A stretch of 34,607 nt of DNA from Phaeoceros laevis (Eukaryota; Anthocerotophyta; Anthocerotopsida; Notothyladales). This document shows, one piece after another, positions 8,738 through 20,164 of this stretch (its first letter is position 1; each line of letters begins with the position of its first letter). The stretch is from contig JBNGIQ010008792.1 in the NCBI GenBank assembly GCA_049999765.1, forward strand, positions 85,944 through 120,550, read 5' to 3'. The notes beneath the pieces are model-generated. The model was given only the letters and a program-made list of their open reading frames with translations. It was not told the origin of the DNA and searched no databases. Position numbers and translations under genes: made by a program.

Positions 8738-11700
8738 TCATTGCTGTTGAAAGTTTCCAACGCCCCCTTTCCCTCTGCTATTCCCCGCCCCAGAAATTAC
8801 TCCTGTTTGGACCGACGGACCTGCTCCAGCTACGACTCCCTGCGAAACTTGGGTGCCTGGTGCCAGCGGTGCAGGAGCCATCCCACTTTGCGCAGGTTGC
8901 AGCGAATTGTGCAGGTGTGAGATCGGCGATTGCTGGATATGGTGCTGTTGGCCCGGCAGGAAAGGCGGGAGGAAAGGCCCGCCAGAATACGCTCCCGCGT
9001 AATGCATGCTCTGAATGCCTCCACCTCCACCTGATCCAACTCCCACAAGCTATGTGAGGTGTAGCACTTGCAGTGCTGAGGTCAACTTACCACAGCCGCA
9101 CCAGATTCCTCATCTAAGCTCACCACGATGTTTTTGCTGTTGCGATTGTTGGGCAGCTGGTTGCGGTGGTAGTGGCCCTTGAGAAGGCACCGGCTGTCCT
9201 TGAATTGGTTGACCCGGAATCATACCCTGCCAAAGCCTGACAAGTTAGTCACGGCGTGGCAGCTGCTTACTTCACATCCAAGGTTCAGATGAGTTTTGAG
9301 TCGTAGTATTATGTGAACAAATCAGGATGTGCAGACAACTCTCTTCCCAGCACAGTGCTAACCTGCGGGTAAGGCACATACACAAGTCCAGGCTGACTGT
9401 ACATCATTTGCTGGGGGTACTGCACACGTAAGAGCACGAGTGGGTCATCACCACACCTTTTCATGTCACCGTTGTAGTACCGACTCCTGCAAGACAGCGA
9501 AGTATTGAATAGGGTTCAACGCCCAGAAAGTTTGATTTAACTCACCAGCTGACCATGGGGTTGCAGGTAAGCTGGTGCTGGCTGCAAAGGCGGACCTTGA
9601 GGCGGATACCTTAAAACTTGCTGCTGAGCGTAAGGTGAGCTCACAACCTGAAGCTGAGAAAATAGCAAACACGTCACCTACGGTGAGGAGAAAGAGAAAC
9701 AAAGCCACCCATTCGGCATAAAACAAAGAGAAGGTCTCAGGATTCTCAGACAAACCTGCTGTTGTGATTGAGAAGAGAGTTTTATGCTCGGTTGTCCTTG
9801 CAGAACAGGGGGTCCTCCAGCTCCTGGAACCCCAGGAACGTAAGAACCAGGTGGCTGTTGCAAATACGGGGCAGCACTGACTGAAGGACCACCAAGTCCA
9901 TTGCCGTCTTGCACATATTGGGCAGGCTGCCCAGGCTGTTGCTGCAAGTATTGATTGAGGTTTACTCCTACAGTCATCGCAGGAAGGGGTGATCCAGGGG
10001 GCAGACCAGTCTGCATGTAAACTTGGTTTTGAATCATAGGGGAAGCTGGCCGCGGGAAGCTTGGTGTGAACGATTTTGCATTTGGATTTAGCTTGAATTC
10101 CTGCCAAACCACTCACATGGAATCAGAATTCGTCGAACCGCCAACACAAACAACTAGAACTCCAAAAACCTGCTCGCAGGAGGATGCCTGCTTATGCTGG
10201 CCACATGAGGAAAACCATGCACACGTGTACCTTCTTCAGTGTCGATTTATTGGCTGCCGTTGAGGACGCAGAAGTGGCTGATGAGGCGGGAGAGACCATG
10301 GATGACCCCATGGTAGAGCCAGAAGAAGTTGGTATTGAGATTGGTTCGGGACCAGGTTGCTGAGGTAAGGAGAACGACCCTGCAGTACTAGGCACAGTCC
10401 CACCACTGGTAACCGTGGGAGACTGCTGGAGAGAAACAGACACACCGCCTGCTGGTGCCACAGTTACACTAGATCCAGCAGGTAACAACCCTGTGAGCTC
10501 GACAAGTGGAACATTTGTCGCACTACTCACGCCTATCAAGCTTGGAGAGCCAGTTACGGCACCGACACCAGCAGGAGAAGTGCTTGTTTCAGATGCTTCA
10601 ACCTGAGATGATTGAGTAGGACCAGCAGGAGTGGTTGCTGAAGGTAGATGTGTTGTGGCAGCTGCACCCAAACTCGACTTGACATCACATGATGAAGGGG
10701 CACGGGAACTATCATGTGTTGGATGCCTGTTTCCACTACTCGTGGTGTCAATAGATAGTTTAGCTGCACAAACCCAAAGCAGCAGGGTCACCAAGCCATA
10801 GCATAAATGCCAACATCAGTAGTCGTCTCAACCCAGACAATGAGATGAATAAAGTGCCATCAAATTATGATAAGAGGATGGAAGGAAAAACTAAGAAACT
10901 CACGCTGAGTCCTTGGCGAACGAGGCTCTACATCTTTTTTCTGATACAACAGAGAAGGTTAACAAATCAGTTCCAGAGCGCATGTATAAAGCTTGCAGCC
11001 TGATGCAAAGGCCTTTAATGCTGAGGTTTAATTTGTCGCCAGCAAAGGAATTAAAGGGACTAGAAACTAACAACCAGCAGATAGACAGCGACAGCCAGGG
11101 CCAGAGGAATTCTCAGATGGGTGTATATCAAAACTTAAGAGCAGGCATCAACTGTGAGGGAAACTAACCGTTCTCTCCTTGAAACTTTCACTAAACGACT
11201 TCAACTCATTAACTTGATCTTCACGTTGCTTCTTGCTACCTTTTTTTGCTGTCTCCATCTTGAACTCGTGGAACTCCCTGCGAGAGTTCAAGTCATCACC
11301 CGACCTTATTCATCCCAGTCACCCAACGAGCACATCAGCAATCTGGAAGACGCACCAGACAATTTGGCACAAGAAGAGACCACGCTAGCAAATGTCATAG
11401 TTCCCCCAATGCAGAACAAGCAGCCATGGCTAAGAAGTTTGGCAAGCAGGGTAATCAGCAAACAGCACGCATGATTCTTGCTTCATACTGCACTGGTTGA
11501 CTGACCCCGTAGTTGTACCCCCATTAAAGCACACGCTTTCCATACAATCACATCTCTGACAGGGCCCGTCGAACAATAATGTACAGGCAGAATGAAGACA
11601 ATGAATGTAGCTACCTGAAAACTTCCTCTGGCACATTGGGACAGCTTGGGTCTAAGTTGAGAGCCTGAATAGTAGTGGGATCACCCACCAAAGGAGAGTG

Positions 11701-14669
11701 TAGAGGGGAAGCTCTGCCACTGTGGTATGGAGAGCCTGGGCCCTGCACAACAAAGGCTGGGCAATCTGAATCTCAAGTTATAATACAGGAAAGCAGCAGC
11801 AAAACGGAACATATTTGAACCAAGATTCTAAACTGTGTCAGTTACGGTACTGGATCTGCATGTTACATAACAGCTCCCAAAATTAGGTTCCTTCTAGCCT
11901 TCACATCCTGAAACAGACCGATCAGTCCAGCTTACTATCTGCGAACCTCATATTGTAACTACCGAAGCTCCAAAATATAGAAAAAGTCTTTCCATCTTAG
12001 AAAGAAAGCCAATAGAAATCTTTTACAGCTGAGGTTGAGGCTGACCCTACAGCTACAAGCCTCTTTGTGTGGCTATTTTGGCACCTTGGCCAAAACAGCA
12101 CCTTCCCCATTACCCAGGACTGGCTACCTTGTTAGAACGCTTGCGATTATCCCCAACGAGAATATGCCGCAGTCTCAAGTGCTCCCTGTGAGTGTCTGCG
12201 AAGCTATCAAGTGCCGCCATCTCCCCTTTCTCTATAGACGCAGTTCTCGTGTCCCGCAACGAAACTGATGGATCCCTTTTTGATGGCCCATTTGTGGTCT
12301 GCGGAAAAGGAGGACAAGATATCTTGAAGTTCCACATCAGACTGGGCCAGAAGAAAATGTGAAGCAATTCACAAAGATACGTACTAAAACCGCACTATCC
12401 TCCTGCACGTACATCTATCGATAGCCCCATAACCTCACTGTAATCCACCTCTAACCGCTTCATATCAACTCTGCCGGCACAAGGCTTATGTGACTTGGCT
12501 GAACCCTGAGGCACGGGGCAAGCATGGGGAAAGTCCAGTGAACGATCACCACTGTGACTGGATAGAGAGAGAGCTTTACAGGTATATGACCAACACAATA
12601 CCCTACAGTCAGCTTGCAGAATAATCTGAGTAAGTTTTGAACCCTGTTCTGTGCATCAAGGGAAAGCACGCGAGCAGAGTAGCTGCATCGTGGAGACAGA
12701 ACTAGCACTAAAATGATTATGTAAGTATAATTTTCCCGTTGATGCATCTAAAAATTAACGGATTGTTCCAAGAGCAGTAATGTCACAGACACTTTTACTA
12801 AGTTGTTTGAATGGAATCCAGCCAAATTTTCCACAGTGCAAGGTGGGAGTAGCCTAAACCATGTAAGACAAAAGTTGGAATCCCTGCAAACCATATGAAC
12901 AAGATACAGAAATCTACTTGGTAAAGACGCTGTCAGCTTACCTGTGCTGATTCTGCAGATGATGGCCTGCTACCTCTACTCTCAGGCTCCTGTGCAACAG
13001 ATGTGCTTACTGTAATGTAGGAGGGGCTGGAAGAACCAACACCACCAAACGTCTCCTGATTGCGCCCATCAATGTCTCCGTCTTCATCATCCTCACCCAT
13101 GTCTCTGTTCTCATTTCCTCGAAGGACCGAAGAAAATCGGGCTTCCTCATCAAGAGACTCCAACTCCGGAGTCAACCGAACACCACGTTCCTACAAGACA
13201 GAAGATTTAGTTGATGTGAAGCATGATGCAGTAAAGAAAGCTCAATTAGAACTTCTGCCACCAACCGAAGGGAATCATGACTTACCTCTGCAAGGTGTAC
13301 ATTTCTAGTTGATGTTGTTTCAATTTCCTTTGCAATCCTTTGTGCCTCCCTCTCCCTCTCCCTCATGTGCGAGCCTCTTTCCAACTTTGTGGTATAGAGC
13401 TCCTCATTGAAAGTGCTTTCTACTCCAAACAATGCCTTGTTGGTCTCAAACTGATCCCAGTTCCTGAATTAATACTTCAGTGTTGCGTAAGTATGACAGC
13501 TACATTACTGCAGAACCGCAAAAGTACAATGAAGTATGCCTTAAAATCAGTAGCAGGAACGCTGGCTCCACAAATATCTACCTGTTCCAAGTGCTTTGAA
13601 AGGTGGTATCCAACGCAAGATTCCTAGGTGCTTCCTCGTCAGGCTGCCAAGGTTTCAGCTCACGCTCCACTTCTTTCTGCTTTCCCGTGGCTAAGCTTGA
13701 ATCTGTCAACAGCTCAGATTTGTTGTCTCGCAGCCGGCCATTTGCGACTGCATCACCATAAATGGTCACATCCTACAACGCCATGAAAAATTTCATTGTG
13801 AAACTCATATATTCAATGTCCGCGTTGATGAGCAACACATGTCAACGCATAAGACAATCCAATGCCCAGCTTTTACCACACCTTGGCAATGATCTGCATG
13901 AACTCTTCTGAATGAACATTAAGAATTTTGAGGGCCGGCTTCCTAGCAGCATCACGGACAGATGTGCTCTTCCCACCCTTTAAAGGGGTGTCCTTGGTCA
14001 TTCGTGCGTACTTGAGGACAACACCTGCAGATCCCGGAGCACAAGCGAAAGCCAGCACCAATTAGAAGTAGAACCAAACATAATTGTAGGGCTTGCTGTA
14101 GCCATCACACATTCTCCAAATGAAGACTCCATGCACACACCAACTGACGGAGATGATATCTGCCAGCATTAGGAACAAGCAACCTGAAGGGAGGCATGCA
14201 TTTGAATCCCTCAAGCACAGAGAAACGGAGTCATTTACTAACCAAATTCTCCTCCATGATTTGGTAAAAGAGCGGTATGGTAAATCCCAGTGTACACACG
14301 TCCATTCTTCATCTGGACATCCACATGTTGGCCAATAAGGCAATTGCAATAGTGCACCAGCGCCATACGGTGAGGGTCACCATCATTTCCTGCACTTTTC
14401 CCACTACTTAGAGCTGCTCCATCCCTCTCCCCCGTAGACCGGGTGCTCAGGCCAAGGTTATTACTAGAATGATGCTGGCCATGAGCGTGACCTGCCACTG
14501 GTGATGGAGAGACACTGGCAGAGGCTGGCCGTGATGGCTGTGAGGACCGCCAATTCTGAGTGTCAGAGCGAAAGCCAGCATCAGGGCGGCTAACAACATC
14601 CCGATCACTTCGTCGTCGTCCTATGCCATTCAAGGCAGAAGGTCTCTGCTGGACCTGCTGCTGACTCAT
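8738..14669 (-). CDS. Ataxin-2 homologue (CID3/CID4 type) with LSm, LsmAD and PAM2
   Basis: RNA-associated protein that binds poly(A)-binding protein and acts in translation and stress granules. Traced exons: 14243-14669, 13882-14024, 13582-13772, 13286-13463, 12942-13190, then 12434-about 12570, 12128-12298, 11615-11742, 11169-11277, 10904-10940, 10231-10763, 9756-10100, 9546-9653, 9363-9419, 9124-9226, and a last Gly/Gln-rich exon ending at 8738. Order: basic start MSQQQVQQRPSALNGIGRRR; LSm-like domain (GQHVDVQMKNGRVYTGIYH, then VVLKYARMTKDTP); LsmAD (NKALFGVESTFNEELYTTKL); a charged helix (EFHEFKMETAKKGSKKQRED); a Ser/Thr/Pro-rich low-complexity region; a PAM2 motif LNPNAKSFTPSF; and a Q/P/Y-rich tail. 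Two joins are unresolved: between the exon starting at 12942 and the one at 12434, and the last join. There, the exon 9124-9226 leads either to a GT donor or, 11 bases on, to an in-frame TGA, so alternative C-termini are possible. Confidence 0.92.
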
Positions 14670-15433
14670 TTCTCCCTTAAGAAACCCAAGCTGTTTGGCT
14701 CGTGTACTAGATGAGCCAGAAGGGAACCCCTCTTATTGTGTAACCACTTCAGCCTGTCACAATATGTACAGGGGCATCTCAGATCACATAACAAAGCCCC
14801 TGTTGCAGGCAGTGTCAAGTGTACACCGTCAGCATGTCCTTCCCTTGACATTTCCAGCGCCTCAAATCCGAAGTTAAAGACGTCTGCTGCCTGGCAGAGC
14901 TACCTTGCATATAGAACATGCAGCAGAAGTGACGGACACACTTAATAATTTAGACTCAATCAACCAGGGTTAATTATCCAGTGCAAACATCCCAAGCCAA
15001 GGACGCTCGTAGGGTCGCAAAAGACAGTCAGTGTCATAGCGCCGTCGAAACAGGAGGCCATAATTCTGAGGGCTGATGTTGCTGCTTCTTGGGCATGTCG
15101 TGAGAGCGGGTACAGGAAGGCTTCTTGAATAAAAGACGAGGCAGGTGATTACTGATCTCTTTTGATGGTCAAATACGCGAAGCGCTCAACTGATGGCTAG
15201 GGTCCAAGATGGCCAGAACACGAAAGAGTTGTGACACTGACGAGCAGCTGAGTTGGACCTAGAAAGACCTAAATAGGGGAGACAAGTGTGCCCCTTGGCA
15301 TCAAGTACCCTTGAACATTGAGAGGATGCTAAACCAGGCAGCGCTGTCATCAACGTGGTATCACCAAATCTGTCCCTGCAGCCAAAACGACGTGTGCAAC
15401 GGAGGGGAAAGCGAGACCCTTGTGAATACACAC

Positions 15434-15720
15434 CTGCATGAGGTCGATGCTAGCTTTGGCGGTGCTGGTAGCTGAATTAGGCCCAAATTGTACGGTGCCT
15501 CCGCTGGCTGGAGGAATGTGCAGTGACTGAGGCGCAGGCGGGGTCTTATCCGCAACGGAGGCAACACAAATGCCTGAACACCAGTGAGCACACTAAGTGC
15601 TAAGCCAAGTCCACGATAGTCGAAAGAAAGGAGGTTGGCAAAGAAAAGGGCTAGAGACGCTGGCAAGAATACGGCAATCAGGAAGAGAGTGGCCCACCCA
15701 CTGCAGCAATCCGGAAATGG
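15434..15720 (-). other. Unassigned coding-like segments, hydrophobic
   Basis: On the - strand one frame of 15565-15720 reads a strongly hydrophobic stretch (WATLFLIAVFLPASLALFFA, then a second one GLGLALSVLTGVQAFVLPP), enough for one or two membrane segments. Another frame of 15434-15565 reads DKTPPAPQSLHIPPASGGTV and ends in ASIDLMQ exactly at a CAG|GTGTGT donor. The two cannot be joined with confidence and no family is recognised. They may belong to a small membrane-protein gene on the - strand or may be chance open frames in the ataxin-2 leader. Confidence 0.25.
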
Positions 15721-16255
15721 TAAGCAGGGACTTGACAAGGGTGGAGAAGAGAATGCAGTGGGGCCAAAGTACAATTGGAGGAAGGGCCGCAACAGTGCCT
15801 TGTTTCAAGCAGGGGCAGATGCAGCGACAACAGAGAAGGGTGAGGCATATCCAGGCTCGCCCCCTCCCAGCCTGCCTAGGTGCGCTCGCGGCAGTGCCGC
15901 CTCGCCGGAGGCGACGCCAAAAGCACAGCCATGGCTCCCAGACGCATCCGAATAACACCTGACCCCCAGCAAGCCGATGAATGCACAGTACAAGTGTGCA
16001 AGGTAGCGGCAGGGGGTAGTTCAGGAGCAGCTGAACTGGAGGGGGCGAGCGGAGGTGCAGGGAGGTATTGAGAAGGGTAGAGGCCAGAGTCCGGAGGAAG
16101 TAACGAGGGGCTGGTGGGGGTACGCCACCCGCAAGCCAAACTATTAAGCCAGTCAAACACAGCAGGAAGGAGGAAGGGGGAAGAGGGGAGGAGGATGGGA
16201 AGGAGAACGAGGAGGACGATGCAGCCGGCTGGGTTGAGGGCTCGTTGGACCAAGT

Positions 16256-16282
16256 CGATCGGTCGGATCGATCGATCGATCT
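16256..16282. repeat. GATC-rich microsatellite
   Basis: Contains a run of tandem (ATCG) units, 16265-16282, next to TCGATCGGTCGG. It is self-complementary and so can form a hairpin or a cruciform. It lies in the divergent leader region, with no gene. Confidence 0.8.
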
Positions 16283-16891
16283 GCTGCAGCAAGGAGCCCT
16301 GTCTCAGGACCGTCCTGCACCCGGCTCACCGCCGGCAGCCGGTTGATGCATGAGGCGTCAGGCTCCAACGTGGAGGCCACATGGCTATCCCCTGCCACGC
16401 GTCCCAAGGTGCGGGGAGTTGGCTCAGATTACAAGAAGCCTGAGCTTGGGTGCAAAACCAAGCGAAAATGGACTCAGTTTTTGTAAAGTACGCCAGTCAA
16501 CGCCTAGTTACCGAGTTCCTGTGAGCTGCCAAGCTTCCTCACAACTCCACCGCGTTTTGGATTCCCTCTCACGCAGCGCTCCGTGGTTCACGTGAGTCGT
16601 GTGCTGGCAAGTTGCCAGGGCCTCAACGCATTTGTTTCCTCGCGGACGCGGGCTGCAGGTTGCCTTCCATGCATTTGCAACCTAACCGCACATTTCAGTG
16701 CCGCGTTGTGGTACGACTGACTCACACGTGTGTCTTGTGTTCAATTCTGACTCGCTTCCCCCATTTGGATACAGCACCAAGTTTCACCAGCAGCAACGGG
16801 CCGTGGTGCCATCCATAAGCAGACCCCTCGCCTGGACGGCATTGCACACATCCATGTGTCCTAGCAGAATCTTTTCGCATTTCTCGTCAGT

Positions 16892-18525
16892 GTGACCAGA
16901 AAATCCGGTATGGCTGACCGCCAGGCCTTGTTATCCTGGTTTCAATCCGTGGATCTCGATAGATCCAACTCCATCAACGTTTCAGAATTAGAAGTACGAG
17001 CTCCTCCCCTTGACAGTATGCTGATGGCAGGGGCAAATTTTGTCGTATTGTTGACCGGAATCCCTAACAACTGGTTTACAGGCAGCATTGCAAGCAGGAG
17101 ATTTGCGGTTTCCAATTCAGGTCGTTGCCCAGATGATCAGGTAGTCATTCTGACTTCGCTGGACTAGGTGTGGTGGTGCTGTTTGAATATGGCATATCCA
17201 CTCAACCGTTTTGCGGTACGCATCCTCACTGTTGCTGTCTACTGCAGAATGAATGATCGGGACCGGAATGGGATGCTGAATTTTGAAGGTTCGTCTTCTC
17301 TGTTTTGCTATTTTTCTTCCCACTTTTTGTTACCTCCGCTCTGCACCTAGGGCATCAAACCAGCCAAGTGTCGTAGTAACTCTTTTGTGCTGTTCTTAAC
17401 CTTATTTTCAGAGTTTGTCCAACTCTACGAGTTTTTGACCAAGGTACAGTGACTGTAGCTTGGTAGCATTTTTTTAGTGTCCTTACAGATCCTGAATGTT
17501 GATGATTGATTATCTCCACAATGTGTGAAAAATATGCTTTGCAGGTACAAAACTCGTTCTTTGCCTGTGATACTAGGTAAGTGATGCTTACCTTCAATTG
17601 GAGATATGTTTGATGGCTGTGTAGTTTGGCAGCTACTACGTTGTGTTGTTGCTCATGAACTGAAAACCTTCGCGTAGGCAAGTCACTGCAACAAGGTGTA
17701 GCTTTTTGAAACTCTAATGTCACCAGGTAGCTGAGCTGACTTATCCTTGGTGTGTCCAGGAAAAGGGGGTTCATTGGATTGGACCAAGTTCGCGAGGTAG
17801 GGACCCTCGTTTGGCACAAGCTTACTGTAACATTTACGTCAATGTCCGCATCCTGGTCGTGTTTGTAATGGTCCCGTCCTTCAAGTAGTTGTCCTTCAAG
17901 AATGTTGTAAGTCATCTCAAGGTGTTCGCCATCACATAGACTGGGACTTTGGACTGACAAAAGATTGATCCATGACAGACATCTGAGACTGCTCGTAACT
18001 TCATGAAGTACGTTGTGGCATGCAGGCATTGCGAACACTTAATTTTGCCCTCGACGATCCTTCCTTCTTTTGTGCATGTCAGGTCTGCCTTGCAAGGATT
18101 TGAGTCTTCCTGGCACCCCTGTTAAAACTCATATTACTTACATCGCACCCATATTAACTCAGAGATGGTGATCCGCAGAGCTTTGACCCACTCCGGACAG
18201 GCACACTGAAGATGATCGATTATATCTCTCTCTGTGTTTTCCTGCAATCAGCCAGGTACGCTCTGGTTGTGAATCTCTTGGGCCAGCTATAGCCCTCTTT
18301 TCGACTTCTCACCACGGTGCGAATTTTACTGGAGCAGGAACCTGTTTGGCGCATTTGACGTGGGCAACCAGGGGCGGTTAACTCTGGACTTCAATCAGTT
18401 TGTGTTTTGCGGTAAGTTTTAATATGCAGAAAAGTGGTTAAAGGTTTTACAGCACTGAATGTTGTGCACATTGGGGGAACTCATAGACAGTTTTAACTCT
18501 TGCAGCGTCGAACCTGAGACACTGA
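16892..18525 (+). CDS. Penta-EF-hand calcium-binding protein (ALG-2/PDCD6-like)
   Basis: Calcium sensor of the PEF family; the family binds calcium, dimerises and docks on membrane-traffic partners. Ten exons join in phase: 16892-16993, 17082-17140, 17248-17288, 17412-17443, 17545-17576, 17760-17796, 18026-18082, 18179-18255, 18338-18411 and 18506-18525, giving 176 residues, near the family's usual length. Five EF-hand loops are seen: DLDRSNSINVSE (canonical), DRDRNGMLNFEE (canonical), then DTRKRGFIGLDQ, DPLRTGTLKMID and DVGNQGRLTLDF, which lack several acidic ligands and probably bind weakly or not at all. It lacks the long Gly/Pro/Tyr N-terminal region of many plant PEF proteins. An in-frame ATG at 16910 (MADRQALL) is an equally good start. 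If the last intron is retained, the protein ends at 18422 (CGKF) instead. Confidence 0.88.
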
Positions 18526-18901
18526 AAAGCCATCCAGGTACCTTCCTTTTCATGCTGTGACGGAGCTCAAGGTCAGGACGATACGGGCTTGATAAAATCA
18601 CCTGGGAGATACGTTCTCCCAAAACCGGCGGTTAGAATAAGTACACGTAGCACTTGACTTAGTCCTAACCGAGGCAGCCCTGAGACTAATCTCAGTGTCC
18701 AAGAATTTCCGTTCCAAGGAATTTGTGCAGCCGTAACCTATCCTACTGCTGACACAAAAGCAAAATGTTCCCCAGCGAACTCTACACACTGCGATCATCC
18801 ATCCACATGAATCCCGAAAATTTGACCTATTCTGATTCCAGCAATCCGAAGAATGGAGGTGCTGGCTCCATGCTGTTCAATAAACTTATGAGAGGCAAAA
18901 C
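18526..18901. other. Convergent 3' interval
   Basis: Separates the ends of the penta-EF-hand gene (+) and the IMP2 gene (-), so it should hold both 3' untranslated regions. Open frames here show no similarity to known proteins. Confidence 0.5.
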
Positions 18902-19676
18902 TCATGGCTTCTTTTTTATGATTCGATCTTCTGGTACTTCCAACGGCACCGGGCCAAACCTAGCTGGAGGCCAGATGACGTGCGTGACCCTTCCGTGCAT
19001 CAGTGCTAAGGGGATCTGCAAAAACAACAGAAGAGTATGAACTGGATTGCGGGTGAGGAATGAACTGAAAGGCATGACAACATTGTCAAGGTAGAGATAA
19101 ATTACTCACGGGGCCAAATTGTCTGGAATCAAAGCTCACTGGGGCATTATCTCCTTCTACCCAGCAGTGTCCCTTGGGGATCTGCAGAATTTCGTAGGAG
19201 CCAGGCACCGTGACCCAATCTCCCTGGAGAGCAATGAGCCTCTTGACCATGAAGGTGTGCGGTTCGCCGGGAGACCTGCCATTTGAATGTCACCACCATG
19301 TTCCCGCTCAGAAAGTGCTGTGGGCAAGAAAAGAAAAAGGTGGTGATGATCAGAGTCAGCCCTAGGCATCCAAGGAAGCGTGAATCGCGAAAGCAACAAG
19401 CGGTGGGGGACGGGAGGGGAGATCATGTCCCGTCTACCTGAATGCGACGACGTCCCCTCGGGAAAAGCTGTAACCTCGCAGGCACAGCCTTTCCAGCACC
19501 ACCACATCAGACAGCAATCTGCCCAGCATAGCGTCGTTGCCTGAATGCAGAGCCGGCTCCATGGACCTGCCACTGACAGTCGCAAACCATCCCACCCTGT
19601 CCGAAATGGTAAGCCCAATCACGGCTCCCCCCATCACCCTTTTCGTCGTCAGCCATAGAGCTTGACCCACCGCCAT
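18902..19676 (-). CDS. IMP2: Mitochondrial inner membrane protease subunit 2 (S26 signal peptidase)
   Basis: Serine/lysine peptidase that removes sorting signals from proteins in the mitochondrial intermembrane space, working with IMP1. Three exons join in phase: 19438-19676, 19110-19275 and 18902-19015, giving 172 residues. A single N-terminal membrane segment (VMGGAVIGLTISDRVGWFA) leads to the catalytic serine in SGRSMEPAL. The SRGDVVAF block ends exon 1; the catalytic lysine is in FMVKRLIALQGDWV; IPKGHCWVEGDN and FDSRQFGP follow, then IPLALMHGRVTHVIWPP at the C-terminus. These are typical of IMP2 and not of the larger thylakoid signal peptidases. The frame stays open upstream to an ATG at 19784 (36 more residues, MSLPRRSK...); I chose the inner ATG by length. 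Confidence 0.93.
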
Positions 19677-20164
19677 CCCTGAATTCAGCTCGCTCACAAG
19701 CAGTCGGATGCACCGACGCAGGTGTGCGACGCCATCTCGGGTGTCCTTGATGCTTGCTGGCTTGCTTCTCCTTGGAAGAGACACTGTTACTGTAGTATGT
19801 CTGGTTTAGGGCAACCCCCAGGCGTACTTGTGGACCAAGGTAACGAGTTTTGGGGTTGGCATTGTTTTACGGTTACTGGCCTAATCGTGGTTGAAGATGC
19901 TGTACAGTATGAGGAATTTCAAGTCTGATCAGAAACCTTTTTGTCGCCACATGGCGGCTTTGACCGGGGATAGGCAGAAGGTTCGTGCTTATGCTTACTC
20001 GACGGCGGAGATGGCGGAATCCGTGGTCGCTCATCAGATTCGACACTCCTTCCTCCCTGCTGCTTCCCAACCTCCGGTCGCTGGTGCCTCCACGGTTTCT
20101 GCACTAGGTGAAGGAGGGCAAACAGGCATTGTAGGCGCTCCTCATCACATCGGAAGGAGGAGAG
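19677..20164. promoter_or_regulatory. Divergent promoter interval, IMP2 and phytol kinase
   Basis: The two genes start back to back with under 500 bases between them, so this stretch must carry both promoters and leaders. No clear TATA box or other known site is seen. If IMP2 starts at the outer ATG (19784) the shared interval shrinks to 380 bases. Confidence 0.5.

Larger units (their letters stand above)
14670..16891. other. 2.2-kb divergent intergenic/leader region
   Basis: Lies between the start codons of the ataxin-2 gene (-) and the penta-EF-hand gene (+). It should contain both promoters and long 5' leaders. The segment 15800-16350 is rich in purine runs on the + strand (pyrimidine on -), as plant leaders often are. 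A possible further - strand coding segment inside is listed separately. Confidence 0.4.

Noticed and set aside
8738-9057. Opposite-strand 145-residue open frame (8620-9057, +)
   Set aside because: Overlaps the Gly/Gln-rich last exon of the ataxin-2 gene and has no similarity of its own.
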